Shown here in pieces: positions 11,189 to 22,095 of a stretch of DNA of 64,000 nt. The notes beneath the pieces were generated by a model. The model was not told the DNA's origin and searched no databases. It worked only from the letters and a program-made list of their open reading frames with translations. This DNA is from Rhynchosporium graminicola (Eukaryota; Ascomycota; Leotiomycetes; Helotiales; Ploettnerulaceae). The DNA lies in the NCBI GenBank assembly GCA_900074885.1, contig FJUW01000045.1, forward strand, positions 248,001 through 312,000. Reading direction: 5' to 3'. Position numbers and translations under genes: made by a program. Within the stretch, counting starts at the first letter, position 1. Every line of letters starts with the position of its first letter.

Positions 11189-12412
11189 ATGTCGCCTTCG
11201 AAAGATGCGCCTCCGAGCGCAGGACCTCCGAAGTTAGGCATGAAAGGCTTTTCGCTTTCTGCGAAAGTCTCAAGTGCGAAATCTGGCGCGAATTCAAAAC
11301 CAGGCAGTGGTTCGAAAGGTGTACTGCCATCTACAAACCTGGGGAAGAGGCCAAGGACGACTTTCCAGCGCGACAGCGACTCAGACGACGAGAGGAGAAA
11401 TGAGCGGAGACATGAAGCTGTCACGGGATTTGGAGATGAAGGCGTGGAGAGGAAGAGGGATGAGAGTGGCAATGGGAGGAGGGGAGAGTTGGTCATTAAG
11501 GGAATGAAGAATAGAGATTGGAGGGGCGAGATGGCTGCTAAGAACCGAGGGTTTGGAGCAGGCGAAAGGAGAGGGAAGGATTTACTACCCGCTGAGGAGA
11601 GAGCTAGGAGGGATGCTGGCGTGGTTGAAAAGAGAGACATTACTGAGGAACAGGGTGCGGGTGATGGGAGCAAGAGAGAAGGCGTCGATGTCGTAAATGG
11701 AAACGATGAGGCTATTACCTGGGGATTGACCGTTAGGAAACGTGCTCGGACGGAAGACGAAAACTCTGGCGAAGCCGAAGTGGAAGTGAAGGAAGAAGGA
11801 AAAAAAACATCTTCCCCTAGCCGAGCTCAACAAGAAGAACAGAGTACAAAACCACAAACAGCAGACGAAGAAGCCCTCGCCTCTCTCCTTGGAGCCCAAA
11901 CCTCAGACTCGAAACCAATCCTCACAATTCCCGCCGCTGCCGCTCAACCTCCGTTGAGCGAACAAGAAACTTATCGTCTCGCCGTCCTGTCAGCGCCTGA
12001 TCCCTCGACCCTGGACGATTATGAAAGAATACCAGTTGAGGAATTCGGTGCTGCTTTACTCAGGGGAATGGGTTGGAAAGGCGATGTAGATGGGAAAGAG
12101 GGCAAGAAGAGAGAAGGAGGTGTGAAGAGGAGGCCGAACTTATTGGGGTTGGGAGCGAAAGAGTTGGATGGTGCGGAGTATTTGGGTGCTTGGGTGCAGA
12201 AGAGTGATGTTAAGAGGTTGAATCCTGGGGGTGGAGGGAGAAGCGGAGGCAGAGGTGGAGGAGATAGGAGGCCCAAGGCGGGGGAGTATAAGAGGGAGAA
12301 AGAGCGAGAGAGGGAGAGAAGGGAGGAGAGGGGCGGTGGGGGATATAGGAGGGAGAAGGACAGGGACAGGAGGGAGGAGAGGAATGGTGGTGGGAGAGAT
12401 TATAGACATTAG
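11189..12412 (+). CDS. spp2: pre-mRNA-splicing factor Spp2 (GPKOW family)
   Basis: Single exon, 407 aa from the ATG at 11189, chosen over the longer open frame because MSPSKDAPP...PKLGMKGFSLS is the expected N-terminus. The diagnostic Spp2/GPKOW G-patch-like core lies at about residues 275-310 (YERIPVEEFGAALLRGMGW). It is preceded by acidic/basic disordered sequence and followed by a strongly Arg/Glu/Gly-rich tail (RRERERERREE type). In yeast Spp2 binds and activates the DEAH helicase Prp2 before the first splicing step. The tail makes the minus strand open, which explains the antisense open frames here. No intron signals are seen inside the frame. Confidence 0.85.
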   Translation: MSPSKDAPPSAGPPKLGMKGFSLSAKVSSAKSGANSKPGSGSKGVLPSTNLGKRPRTTFQRDSDSDDERRNERRHEAVTGFGDEGVERKRDESGNGRRGELVIKGMKNRDWRGEMAAKNRGFGAGERRGKDLLPAEERARRDAGVVEKRDITEEQGAGDGSKREGVDVVNGNDEAITWGLTVRKRARTEDENSGEAEVEVKEEGKKTSSPSRAQQEEQSTKPQTADEEALASLLGAQTSDSKPILTIPAAAAQPPLSEQETYRLAVLSAPDPSTLDDYERIPVEEFGAALLRGMGWKGDVDGKEGKKREGGVKRRPNLLGLGAKELDGAEYLGAWVQKSDVKRLNPGGGGRSGGRGGGDRRPKAGEYKREKERERERREERGGGGYRREKDRDRREERNGGGRDYRH

Positions 12413-13959
12413 ATGGGGTTGAACGACCAGATGAGATATAGATCGCGAAAGGGGGGATTCGTGGCTAGGGTTGTAGCGTAGTGCACGCGTAACTCATAGT
12501 TATACTCTGGCGAGATCGCTGCGATGGTCTTCATATTGAGAAGGCGGCAGAGAATATATATATTGATATTCTTCTGAGATAAATACATTGACCCTCAAAC
12601 CCATGATTGATTACCAGCCATTTCTAGTCGTACCGCTCAACAGAACTTGAGCGGGTTTTTCTCCCCCAGACACTCCTGGGGACAATCGATCTAATCTTAT
12701 CTCTAATACCTACAGTACCCACCTACCGACAAGTGCGGTATTCTTATCAGTCGAATAAAACACCTAGTAACCGAGGCTGGGGAAACTCGTCTCGGGCGAA
12801 GAAAGCAAACTCTTCAAGTAAGTAAAAGTCATCACATATTAACACAACTTGCAAGTAGTACTTTAGAGAACGTCCTGTGATAATTTTTGCGACCTTTCAC
12901 TCCGAATTGTGAGATGTCTCGCGGAGTGAATACTCTAACGCCGCACGATTATCTACGGACTTTACGAAGAGGCAACCAAACCGGTGCTCGCTTTGCCGGA
13001 GACGAAATCTGCCCAGCCTTGAACGAACGAACGAGGGCGAGCGAACGAGCGCACAGGAGGGCAAGTCACGCGTGTGTGAATGCGAACCTGGAATCCGTGA
13101 CTGCAGAAAACATGCGAACGTACGTACCGCTGCCGCTGGTAGGCAAGTAGTGTAGATAAACAAGCCTTGATGATGTGCAGCTTGTGCAAGTGATACGAAA
13201 GCCGCAGGTGCGAGTGCGAGAGCGAGGATTTTGTGCGGTTTGTGATGAAGTCTTGTTTTGGCTGTGAGCAGATGGTGAAAGTTGGGGTTTGGGTTTTGGG
13301 ATTGGTTTGGTTGGATTGGATTGGATTAGAGGGAGGGTGTTGCTGATGGAGGGATAGGCTTGGTGCTGAGATGGGTGGGATGTCTGGCAGTAGAGAAGAA
13401 TGATGATCAGTTGTGTGTATCGTGCGTGTACTGTGTAGATAGTAGGATCCTCGTCGCGATGGGAATGAAACCTATTGTGAGTTTCTGGGCTTGAGTTTAC
13501 TGGTTGTATCGCAGTTTTTCGGTTTCACATCCGCTATGGAGGATTTGAGATCTCTCAGTCTGCTAGTTGAAATGCATTTCGATATGATTGATGAGCTTGA
13601 AGGGGCCCGCCATGGTGCAGAGAATGAGGATGAGGGGAAGTGCATTGATCAGATGACTGTGGAGCAATGTCAGTTGAGGATAGGACTTCAACTCTCTTCA
13701 GGACAGTCCATTTGATTGAGTAGATCAGAGTCAGCTTCAATGAGGAAACAGCGTCTCCAGCGGTTGTTTGAATACTTATACTTCCATTTTGGATTGCAGC
13801 CCTAGAAACAACGATGATGTGAACCATCCCCCCCGTTCTCGCTTCGCGCCACCCCCAACCTCAAGCGCGGGCGGGCGGGGAAGGAATATGGAATTTCATT
13901 GTTTGTATTACCAACATCCACTACTCGGGTTTAGCACTGTTTTGATTTATACTTCATAA
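12413..13959. other. long intergenic region, no supported gene
   Basis: About 1.5 kb. Low-complexity runs occur at 13022-13057 (GAACGA/GCGAGCGA type) and 13308-13328 (GGATT/GGTTT type). Small open frames on both strands (12887-13190, 13491-13827) show no domain. The right end leads into the unresolved start of the M20 gene. Confidence 0.45.
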
Positions 13960-15560
13960 CAGGAGCTGGCATACTTCGAGACGAGACCAAGCTACTCAAC
14001 CCAGGTTGATACAACTCGATGGGGCGGCGGTCCAGCTCTCCAAACCAAATCTCACTCACCTTCAGTCCACCACACCAACCAATCAATATGTCTGTCTGCC
14101 AAAGAGATACTGGAAGGATACAGACCAGATCTAGAATCCTACGAAAAGCTCTACACGCACCTCCATCAAAATCCAGGCCTCTCACTCCAAGAACATCTCG
14201 CCGCCGAAGCAGCTGCACATCACCTGCGTGCCTTGGAAGGTTTCGATGTTCGTACTGATATAGGCGGTACGGGACTTGTTGGGATTCTGAGAAATGGTTC
14301 TGGACCTACTATATTACTTCGAGCTGATACAGATGCTCTCCCCGTAAAGGAACGCACGGGCCTTCCTTATGCCAGTGAGAAGAGAGAAGTGGATGTTGAA
14401 GACGGAATTGAGAAGAGTGTTATGCATGCTTGTGGACATGATATGTAAGTGCAAGTTATCTTCCACTAATCGCAAAGCCCGAGTTGGTGGGACTTGAACT
14501 TCCAAGGCATATCTCTCGACTTGTCGAATCTTGAACTTTTCGAATTTCGAAACAGCAATACTGATTTTCATACAGGCATATCACATGCATGCTCGCTGCT
14601 GCCTCCACTTTATCATCCGCTCGCGATAATTGGCGAGGAACATTAATAATCCTCTTCCAACCCAATGAAGAGCGCGCCGGTGGCGCTAAAGCAATGATAG
14701 CAGACGGACTGTACGACCCCAAGAAGCATAACTGCCCCGTACCAGAGATCGTGCTCGGCCAACACGTCATGCCTTTCCCATCTGGCACGGTTGGAACTCG
14801 AGTCGGAAGCTTTGCTTCGGCAGCCGACTCGTTTCGAGTGACAGTCTACGGCCGAGGCGGACATGCAAGCCAACCTCATCGCACGATCGATCCTGTCGTA
14901 TTGGCTGCGCATATCATCGTCAGATTACAGACTGTAGTCTCTAGGGAAGTAGATCCAAGAGAAGCAGCCGTCGTGACAGTAGGCAGTGTACAGTCCGGTA
15001 TGACAGAAAACATCATCTCAGATGAAGCGGTGATCAAAATCAACGTCCGTACCGTCACACCCGAAACACGCACGAAAGTCCTCGCTGCCACCAAGAGGAT
15101 TGTGAAAGCAGAGTGCGAAGCCAGTGCCTCCCCCAAACCACCGCTCTGGGCATCCACATCCTCGTTCCCTTTCACCATCAACGATTCCTCCACGACCGAA
15201 ACCGTCCAATCCGCCTTTACAGACTACTTTGGAGACAAGCATGATTCAAAATGTAATCCCTTGGGAGGGAGTGAGGATTTCTCTATTCTAGCGACTGAGG
15301 CGCCGGATGGGAAGGGAGGGAGGGGCGTGCCGTATTGTTACTGGGTCTTTGGAGGTACGGATGAGGAGTTTTGGAAGAGGAAGGAGAAGGAGGGACGGTT
15401 GGAGGATGTGCCAATTAACCACAGTGCGTATTTTGCGCCTGTTGTGCAGCCGACGTTGAGGACGGGGGTTGATGCACTTGTTGTTGGGGCGTTGGCTTTC
15501 TTGGGGAAGAGACGGTGGGAGAGAAATCGTGGATTTTTGGAGGATGAATGGGAGGAGTGA
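13960..15560 (+). CDS. M20D-family amidohydrolase (5' end unresolved)
   Basis: Two exons are supported: up to 14444 and 14576-15560, with a GTAAGT/ACAG intron that splits the Met codon of HACGHDMH. The signature residues of M20 metallopeptidases/aminoacylases (hippurate hydrolase-like, IAA-amino-acid hydrolase-like) are present: ADTDALPV, HACGHDMH, PNEERAGGAKAM, GRGGHASQPH dimerisation region and GGSEDFS near the C-terminus. The family hydrolyses N-acyl amino acids using two metal ions. The coding frame is open from 13960 but has no ATG before the conserved LSAKEILEGYRPDLESYE. The nearest ATG (14088, ATGTCTGTC) is one base out of frame. Either a small upstream exon exists (an ATAACAG acceptor lies at 13956-13962) or one base is lost, making this a start-defective copy. 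Confidence 0.8.
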
Positions 15561-16062
15561 GCTGGTTGCAGCTGGATGATTGTGGAGGCTAAATAATACG
15601 ATGATAATGAGGATATGAACGGCTTTTCATGTACATTTACGACACAACTTCTTCGAGACTTTTTGAAATGGCTGTCACAAATTGCTCTCGGGCGAGCGAT
15701 TTTGCCATTCACGTCGTCTCTGGCTGACTTTGACAGAGATAGACTATTTCTGTTGCTGTGCTCGCACAAGGAGTCGGAAACATATATCCAACCTGCCAAA
15801 GCTCCGCTGCAAGTTCAACATCACGGTTCTCATCGTCCGGATACACGGTACAAAAAAAGCACAAGACTGACGCTTGTGGAGTAACAGCAATCTCGCATCA
15901 GTGCAATGATCAATTCATAATCCTCGTTGAATTCATGTCTATGAAGTTAGGTAAATGTCCTGTAAAATATCCCCGGCATTGAACTCTCGCACTTCGTCAA
16001 ACACAAATTCCATCTCTCTCTCGAATCTCCTTCGTCCAGACACGAAGCGGAAAAAATTTCTC
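15561..16062. other. convergent 3' flank
   Basis: About 500 bp between the convergent ends of the amidohydrolase and the methyltransferase pseudogene. Open frames here have no domain support. Confidence 0.5.
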
Positions 16063-17013
16063 TCATCTCGTAGCGATAAGCGCCCACGCCTCAAACGCCA
16101 GCCTACCGTCCTTCTTCTCCTGCTTCAAAACCTCCAGAGGAACATCTCGCCATCTCGCTTTCTCATCCACCGTATACGCCTCCCTCGCCTTCTCCGTGAA
16201 GCCACCACACGCAAGTCCAATCAAACCCTCCAGATCCTCCCCTTAACAACCAGCTCTGGACTCGTCACTTTAATAGCCTCTCTCTGAAACCCAACTTCGA
16301 CCATGAAATTTCTGCCAGCATCTAAATCGAAGCGCTCCGACCCGGAAAGCTGGAGCAGGGGCAGATCAGGCCGGATGCGTCGGTGCGTTTCATGGATAAT
16401 ATCTCCAACAGCGAAAAGTTTACCACGTCGTTATCACGACCTGGCTGGCCTTCTGTTTGCAGTGTTCGGGAGATTTCCCCGACGCAGATCAAAGGGGGAG
16501 GCGAAGTTGAAAATGCTGGAATTGCTGGTGGAGTGTGTGAAATAGGCGTCGGGGAATGAGAGGGCTTCGGCTTTCATGACTTGGCTGCTGGTTTTGTCGT
16601 GAGTTTGGGATGAGGAGATGGATGATTGGAATGCGTCGATCATGGCTGGCACCATGTCTGTTGCTATGATTGTTGGGTATTCGGCGCCGTGTGGTAGGTT
16701 GGCCAGAATCACGCTTGTTGCAGTGCCGGGTCCGGATGCGTTGTCATGGATGATGGAGTCGGGGGTGATGGGTGCTAAGTGAGACACAAGTGTTGCGAAG
16801 AGGTTGAGTGTTGCGTTGCCTGTTTGTAAAGCGTAGGTTTTGGAGAGGTTGTTGAAATAGGCCGGGAGGTTGCTGGCAGGACCTGATGATGGGTCGGAGG
16901 AGAGAGTGGACGATGCTATCCTGGAATTTTTGAAGAGAGGGGGTTGATGGATCGTATGAACTAATGTATAATATTTTTGGTAGTTGGATTTGAAGAGAGG
17001 AATTTCCGCTCAT
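16063..17013 (-). pseudogene. SAM-dependent methyltransferase pseudogene
   Basis: Read on the minus strand, the region spells a class I SAM methyltransferase of the fungal secondary-metabolism type, but in changing frames. The N-terminal half is intact (PASNLPAYFNNLSKTYALQ, then motif I in IIHDNASGPGTATSVI, then ATDMVPAMIDAF). The frame then breaks near 16485, 16440, 16423 and 16238. The downstream pieces remain recognisable, including GEISRTLQTEG, VVITTW, KLFAVGDIIHETHRRIRPDLPLLQL, FMVEVGF and the tail up to a stop at 16063-16065. The first exon/start around 17013 is also uncertain. Because every segment is still well conserved, inactivation looks recent. Sequencing error is possible but would need four indels in about 250 bp. 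Confidence 0.8.
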
Positions 17014-17462
17014 GTACTTCGTTGTGGATCAATGTGGTAAGTCTATTGGTGTTTTCAAGCGGGATGAAGGTAGCCAGACGAAAGACTCTTGGCAATGTCA
17101 GCAATGCGTCTGATGACAATCGTTGATTTGTTTTGATTGGCTGGTTCGCTCTGACTCCCGAATTAGGGGTGAGATTTGTGGGATGAATTCAATGCAGTTG
17201 CCTGCGAATTGAAGCTGTCGTCATCATAGAACGGTAGTAAGGTAAGAGTTTGAGCCGATGAAAGAGTCCTCGAACCAAAGAACACACCATGTGAGCTTAG
17301 GTCCAGCGACACTGATTCGAGGAATGATTACCACTTGGTGATCTTAATATTCCAGTCTCCAGCTATCAACACCAAGTTTTATGACACCGGCAGCAATTCA
17401 AGCCTCAAAATCGAACCCAGATCAGGATAGCATTTCCGCATGAAAAAACTCATGATTTTTTG
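17014..17462. other. intergenic, no supported gene
   Basis: About 450 bp separating the 5' side of the methyltransferase pseudogene from the 3' end of the next minus-strand gene. Nothing recognisable is seen. Confidence 0.5.
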
Positions 17463-18068
17463 TCACCGAAAGGTACCCGCAGTATTATATGCTAGTTGTT
17501 GTGCAGAAGCAGCGTATGCACCCTCCGGTTCCCTCAACTGCTGCGGGGTCATCGTGTGGGTAGCATAATTCGACGGGTATAATTTCGACTGTGGAGCAAA
17601 AGCACCAGAGAAAGCTTCCCAGTCGACTTGCGGCCTTGGGGTGGAAGTGGATTTTGAAGAGGCTTGCAAAGGGGGATTGACATGTTGCAGCGGCGGTTGT
17701 GGAGCAGCATTATTCGGGCTCGGTTTTGGCGATAATGTTCTGAAGGCTACTTGAGCATTGAGGTAGTCCAGATCGGTGGATGATAAAGATGAGGCTCTAG
17801 ATGGAGTTGTGCTGTTGGTGGGATTTTGTTCATGTGTCTCTTTGAGATTGGCTCGCGATGCAAATTTAACAGCACGTCTCCCGGGCTCTCGATTTCCATC
17901 ATTCTCGCCGGCACTGTTCCTTCGACGGGATGGCAGAGGGTCCGACCTAGATGTTGGATATCTCAAATCCTCGGCGCTGTCTTCGACAAGTCGTCCGAAA
18001 CCAGCATGGTCGGACTTATGGCTGGATTTGGTTTTTCTGCTACGGAATCGGCGCCATAGACTGGTCAT
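17463..18068 (-). CDS. hypothetical disordered basic protein
   Basis: Open frame of 201 aa from the ATG at 18068 (MTSLWRRFRSRKTKSSHKSD). The frame extends upstream to 18200, adding 44 residues, but the inner Met begins the Arg/Lys-rich segment typical of such proteins. The protein is rich in Ser, Pro, Gln and Asn, with no membrane segment or known domain. The C-terminal part (DWEAFSGAFAPQSKLYP, MTPQQLREPEGAYAASAQQLAYNTAGTFR) looks like short conserved linear motifs. I do not recognise the family. It is preferred over the antisense frames because of its length and composition. Confidence 0.5.
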   Translation of the reverse strand: MTSLWRRFRSRKTKSSHKSDHAGFGRLVEDSAEDLRYPTSRSDPLPSRRRNSAGENDGNREPGRRAVKFASRANLKETHEQNPTNSTTPSRASSLSSTDLDYLNAQVAFRTLSPKPSPNNAAPQPPLQHVNPPLQASSKSTSTPRPQVDWEAFSGAFAPQSKLYPSNYATHTMTPQQLREPEGAYAASAQQLAYNTAGTFR

Positions 18069-18200
18069 TTCCGCGACGACGCAGAAAATTCGTTGATCCA
18101 ATATATGTTGAGTCTCTAGGATCCCGTGGCTGATGGTGACTCGGTGGCCAGGCTTGTGACGATTGTCCTTTGACGAGCTCGAATCGTAATACGTCTCCAA

Positions 18201-20231
18201 CCAGACTCGCCCCTTGTGTTTGCTGTTTTCTTTGGCAAGGTACAGTAGTGATACGACGGGCTCTGCCCCAGCTTAGTGTGACAGGAAAGGTCCTCGTACT
18301 TTTTGAAAGATGTTCAGATCATATAAATGGTCAATCAAGCGAGATAAACAATGCACTCGAAACAAAGCGTTTATCAGACACTGTAGCCTTTCCAAGAGCT
18401 TTCCGAGAGCTTTGAAAGGAAGGCGTGCTTCAACCAGAGAAGTGCGGTTGTCTTCAAAGTCTTTCGCGCGCGACCGCGCCGCGTTAGTATACAGTATAAG
18501 GTTGCGGCTAATCTTGTTTGGCGAAATTGCCAATATGAACTGCACGTGAGTACAAATGTATGTTGAGGATGGAAGAGTCCAAATCACGCGGCAAGAAAGA
18601 TCCCTGTGGCTTCATGAATCTCCATTGTAATAGCTAGGCTTAAAATCTGTTACAAGGCCGACTTGAAAGCATTTTCAAACAGACAATTCACAGCAAAACT
18701 GTAGCACGTGAGCTTAATGGGCATACAATTGCAGGAAATGCAATGCTCTTTTTACTCAGGGGCCATGAGTAAAACTCTATTGGGAATTGAAAGACTGCTA
18801 CTCGGTTTCTCCAGAAGTCTGAACTTACAGGGTCTAACGCCTTGGCTTATAAGGGGGTTTTAGCCAACGGAATAGTCTGAATCTTGAGCGAAAATTCCAG
18901 TACTCACGTTTTATCGATCCAGTAATCACACTATAACTGTTTTACCTCGATCTCGCGGCATAGTAAGTCCACTTCGAGCTTCCCTAAGCGGCCAGAACCT
19001 CAAAAATATTATTAGCCGAGAGCACGTCCTTCGAATATAAAGAGAAATATTCAGGTTAGGAGGGAATAAGTATTAAAAACGAAAGGGTGAGTAAGTCTCC
19101 GCGGTTGAAGAGATCATGAAAGCTCTCTTGTAATGATCTTTCGCCTACCCATAAACAACCCCGGTAGGTTCAGACTTCTGTAGAAACCGAGTATGATATG
19201 GCGACCTGATATATCTGGACGAATGATGAGCCTAGTGTTTTTGCAAGCTTATTGTGATATCATCATCTGGGAATGTAACTTATAGTAAAGTCATTAAAAG
19301 CGCTTATGTGAATTTTGAGATATCACTTGTATAATGTCGTGAGATAAATTCATGACATCAAAATCAAGTTGCGATAACCAATTATACCTAGCGGGTTTCT
19401 ACGTGGCCGAAGACTAAGGCAGTCACCTAAGATAATAAAAGAGTTTAATTCGAGAGGTGGCTGCTGTGTTGTTGCCGTTTTTCCTATGCTTCTTGGAACT
19501 TTTACACTTTATTTCAGACTTTTCCTTCTTCTTTCGGCCCTTGATGTCATGTCGATAGTAAACAAACCAAGAACTCTGTAAGCGAGGGCTTGGCGATGAA
19601 AAAAGCGTCGGGATGTTCAGAGCTTGAATCTCCAAAGATTTGATGCAATAGAAAGAAAGAAAGATGGGACATACAAATTCTCTCTTGTAAACAGCCGGGT
19701 ACATTCGGAACGATGCATGTATCGCGGTTGGCATTCAACTCGAATCAATTGCAAGTTGGCAATGTAACCTGTTTCCGCAGTCCAGAATGCACATAATCGT
19801 CGCCCTTTTTAGTAGAACGTTGCCTTCTCCTATCAACATCCATTCTTTCTATTAACATCGTCAGAGATAAGAGCTTGGATGGATATTAAGCAGCATGAAC
19901 AAGGTCTACTCCTCGGCGGCCCTTCGCAAGCTTCGGGGCCAAGGGACCTTGCTTCGCGCAGTCTATAAAGAAAGTACGTCTATAAAGAAAGTAGTTAGGG
20001 GTCCTCACAAACAGCTGCCCTACGCAAGCTTCGGGGCTGTTTTGATTCGGGCGTGAGTAAGAAGGCAGCGTAGGTGGAAAACATATGGGAGAAGAAAGAT
20101 CGAAGAGTTGAATCACGTGCATGACGCGGCCGCATCATCTCGATCCTTGTCAAAATTTAATTTCTCGGGCCTAGTTCAAGTTCCAAATTCCTGTAATCCA
20201 GCACAGCCCAACAACTTCAAATCCGCACAAC
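18201..20231. other. 2-kb gene-free region
   Basis: No supported gene. A small direct-repeat patch lies at 19924-20037 and is listed separately. Several CACGTG cores occur (about 18543, 18705, 20117); the last lies about 115 bp before the mak11 ATG and could be a promoter element. Confidence 0.5.
19924..20037. repeat. short nested direct repeats
   Basis: GTCTATAAAGAAAGTA occurs twice in tandem at 19961-19976 and 19978-19993. The block CGCAAGCTTCGGGGC flanks it at about 19925-19939 and 20023-20037. The arrangement looks like a small local duplication rather than a mobile element. Confidence 0.7.
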
Positions 20232-21680
20232 ATGGTCAAACGAAAGCGCACCGTAAACCTCACGCAGGAATACAATAAGAAGCAAATCGCTGTACCCACC
20301 AAGAAAGCCAAATCAGTCACTCCCTCCACAAGCTCTCCACAGAAAGCTTCTACCACCATCCAAATCGTCGCGGGGTCCTATGATCGAGTCCTTCATGGCG
20401 TAACAGCTACCATTTCCCCCAACGATGAAGTCCAATTTGCCGATACATTCCTCTTCAATGCCCACGCCTCCGCAATTCGCTGCCTTGCCCTCTCCCCTGT
20501 CTCTGCGCCTGTCCCAAAGCAGACCCAAAAGATAATTCTAGCCAGCGGTAGCACCGACGAACGTATAAATCTGTACCACCTCTCCGCACACGCTCCGTCG
20601 AAAATCACAATTCCGATTATCCCCTCTCTCACATCGAAAGCTGTCGTCGAGAATCCGCAGAACCGCGAATTAGGCTCTTTACTGCACCATTCGAGCACGG
20701 TCACAGCATTATATTTCCCGAATCGGAGTAAGCTTCTAAGTTCAGCGGAAGATAGCACAATCGCGGTGACGAGGACAAGAGATTGGACGTTGTTATCTAC
20801 TATTAAAGCCCCGATCCCCAAACCAGTTGGTAGACCCAGTGGAGATACTGCGCCTTTGGGAGGAGCGCCGAGTGGAGTCAATGATTTCGCAGTACATCCT
20901 TCTATGAAATTGATGATCTCTGTAGGGAAAGCAGAGAAGTCTATGCGACTGTGGAATCTGGTTACAGGCAAGAAAGCCGGAGTGCTGAATTTCGAGAGGG
21001 GTATTCTGGCTGAAGTCGGAGAAGGCAGACATCAGAGTGGAGAGGGACGAAAGGTCGCTTGGGGCTCGACGGATGCGGGTGAGGAATTCTGTGTTGGATT
21101 TGAGCGGGGTGCGTTGATTTTTGGGATGGACAGCAAGCCGAAGTGCAAGGTGGTTCCGGAACCTAGGACGAAAATACATGAGTTGTGCTATATCCAGGTT
21201 GATGACGAGGAAGATTTTCAGGTTCTGGCGATGTCTACTGAAGATGGCAGAGTGCTGTTCTACTCCACAAGACCAGCGGATCTCATCACAGCAGAAGCGA
21301 TCGAAGGAAAAGATGCACCACTCCTAGCCGCAAAACTTATTGCACAAATTGGCGGAAATGGTGCTGGGCTAGATGGACGTATCAAGGATTTTACAGTCCT
21401 CAATATCGGAGAGGGATCGTCCAAGGAATTCATCATCGTGGCAGGAGGTAGTGATGGAGCTTTACGGATATGGAGAATTGCACCGAAAGATTTGGCATCG
21501 CAAAGCGGGAAAGCCAAGCAGATTGGGAAATTGTTAGGGACTTATGAGACTACGAACAGGATCACTTGTCTGAAAGCTTTTGTCATGTTACCGAAGATAG
21601 AAGGGGCTGAAGATGAAGATATTGAAGACTTTGAGGGCTTAGAAGACGATGAGGAAGCAAGTAGTTCTGATAGCGAGTAA
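20232..21680 (+). CDS. mak11: WD40 ribosome-biogenesis protein, Mak11/PAK1IP1-like
   Basis: Single exon, 482 aa. The basic N-terminus (MVKRKRTVNLTQEYNKK) is followed by WD40 repeats: FNAHASAIRCLALSP, LASGSTDERINLYHL, HHSSTVTALYFPNRSKLLSSAEDSTIAV, GVNDFAVHPSMKLMISVGKAEKSMRLWNLVTGKKAGVLNF, and a later VAGGSDGALRIWRI. The tail is acidic (EDEDIEDFEGLEDDEE). The repeat order and the MRLWNLVTGKKA element match Mak11/PAK1IP1, which acts in pre-60S ribosomal subunit maturation in the nucleolus. The ATG at 20232 is the first in frame. Assignment to Mak11 rather than another WD40 protein is moderate-to-good. Confidence 0.78.
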   Translation: MVKRKRTVNLTQEYNKKQIAVPTKKAKSVTPSTSSPQKASTTIQIVAGSYDRVLHGVTATISPNDEVQFADTFLFNAHASAIRCLALSPVSAPVPKQTQKIILASGSTDERINLYHLSAHAPSKITIPIIPSLTSKAVVENPQNRELGSLLHHSSTVTALYFPNRSKLLSSAEDSTIAVTRTRDWTLLSTIKAPIPKPVGRPSGDTAPLGGAPSGVNDFAVHPSMKLMISVGKAEKSMRLWNLVTGKKAGVLNFERGILAEVGEGRHQSGEGRKVAWGSTDAGEEFCVGFERGALIFGMDSKPKCKVVPEPRTKIHELCYIQVDDEEDFQVLAMSTEDGRVLFYSTRPADLITAEAIEGKDAPLLAAKLIAQIGGNGAGLDGRIKDFTVLNIGEGSSKEFIIVAGGSDGALRIWRIAPKDLASQSGKAKQIGKLLGTYETTNRITCLKAFVMLPKIEGAEDEDIEDFEGLEDDEEASSSDSE

Positions 21681-22095
21681 TGATACCCGATCCGAAGTTT
21701 ACAGCTTCCTAATCCTCAACGAGTCTTTTCCCACTCGACGAGACTCTTGGCCTTCTATATCGCCTGGCGTCCGAATGAATTCGTCACCGGCTGTACGAAA
21801 TGCTCTTGCCCTTTCCAGAAAGATGAAAGGGGAAGTATCTCAGCTAGCGACTGTAGGGCTTTGTATGCTGCGCTATATGTGTGCCGTACTGCGCCTAATT
21901 GAAGAGTTAGTCTCTCAATTAGAGGTATATGACTAGAATAAGACATCGACAGTTATTATCATAAAGCAGCTCTACGGGCTTATTTATCAGGAAACCGGTC
22001 TAATCCGTCCTAGGCATGCATATGAGCTATTTTTTTTACCTTGATATTGAAGAGGTTATATGCGGTTTATAGAGAATCGAGGCTAGTAGGTATTA
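21681..22095. other. AT-rich 3' flank of mak11
   Basis: About 400 bp without a supported gene. It begins the AT-rich, gene-poor stretch that runs to about 25.3 kb. Confidence 0.45.

Noticed and set aside
11161..11899. Long minus-strand open frames rich in Ser, Leu and Pro
   Set aside because: They are the antisense of the Arg/Glu-rich spp2 coding sequence, which naturally lacks stop codons on the other strand; no domain or start context.
12887..13190. Overlapping open frames on both strands in a GC-rich patch
   Set aside because: Arg/Glu/Ala runs come from the GAAC/GCGA simple repeats; no conserved start or domain.
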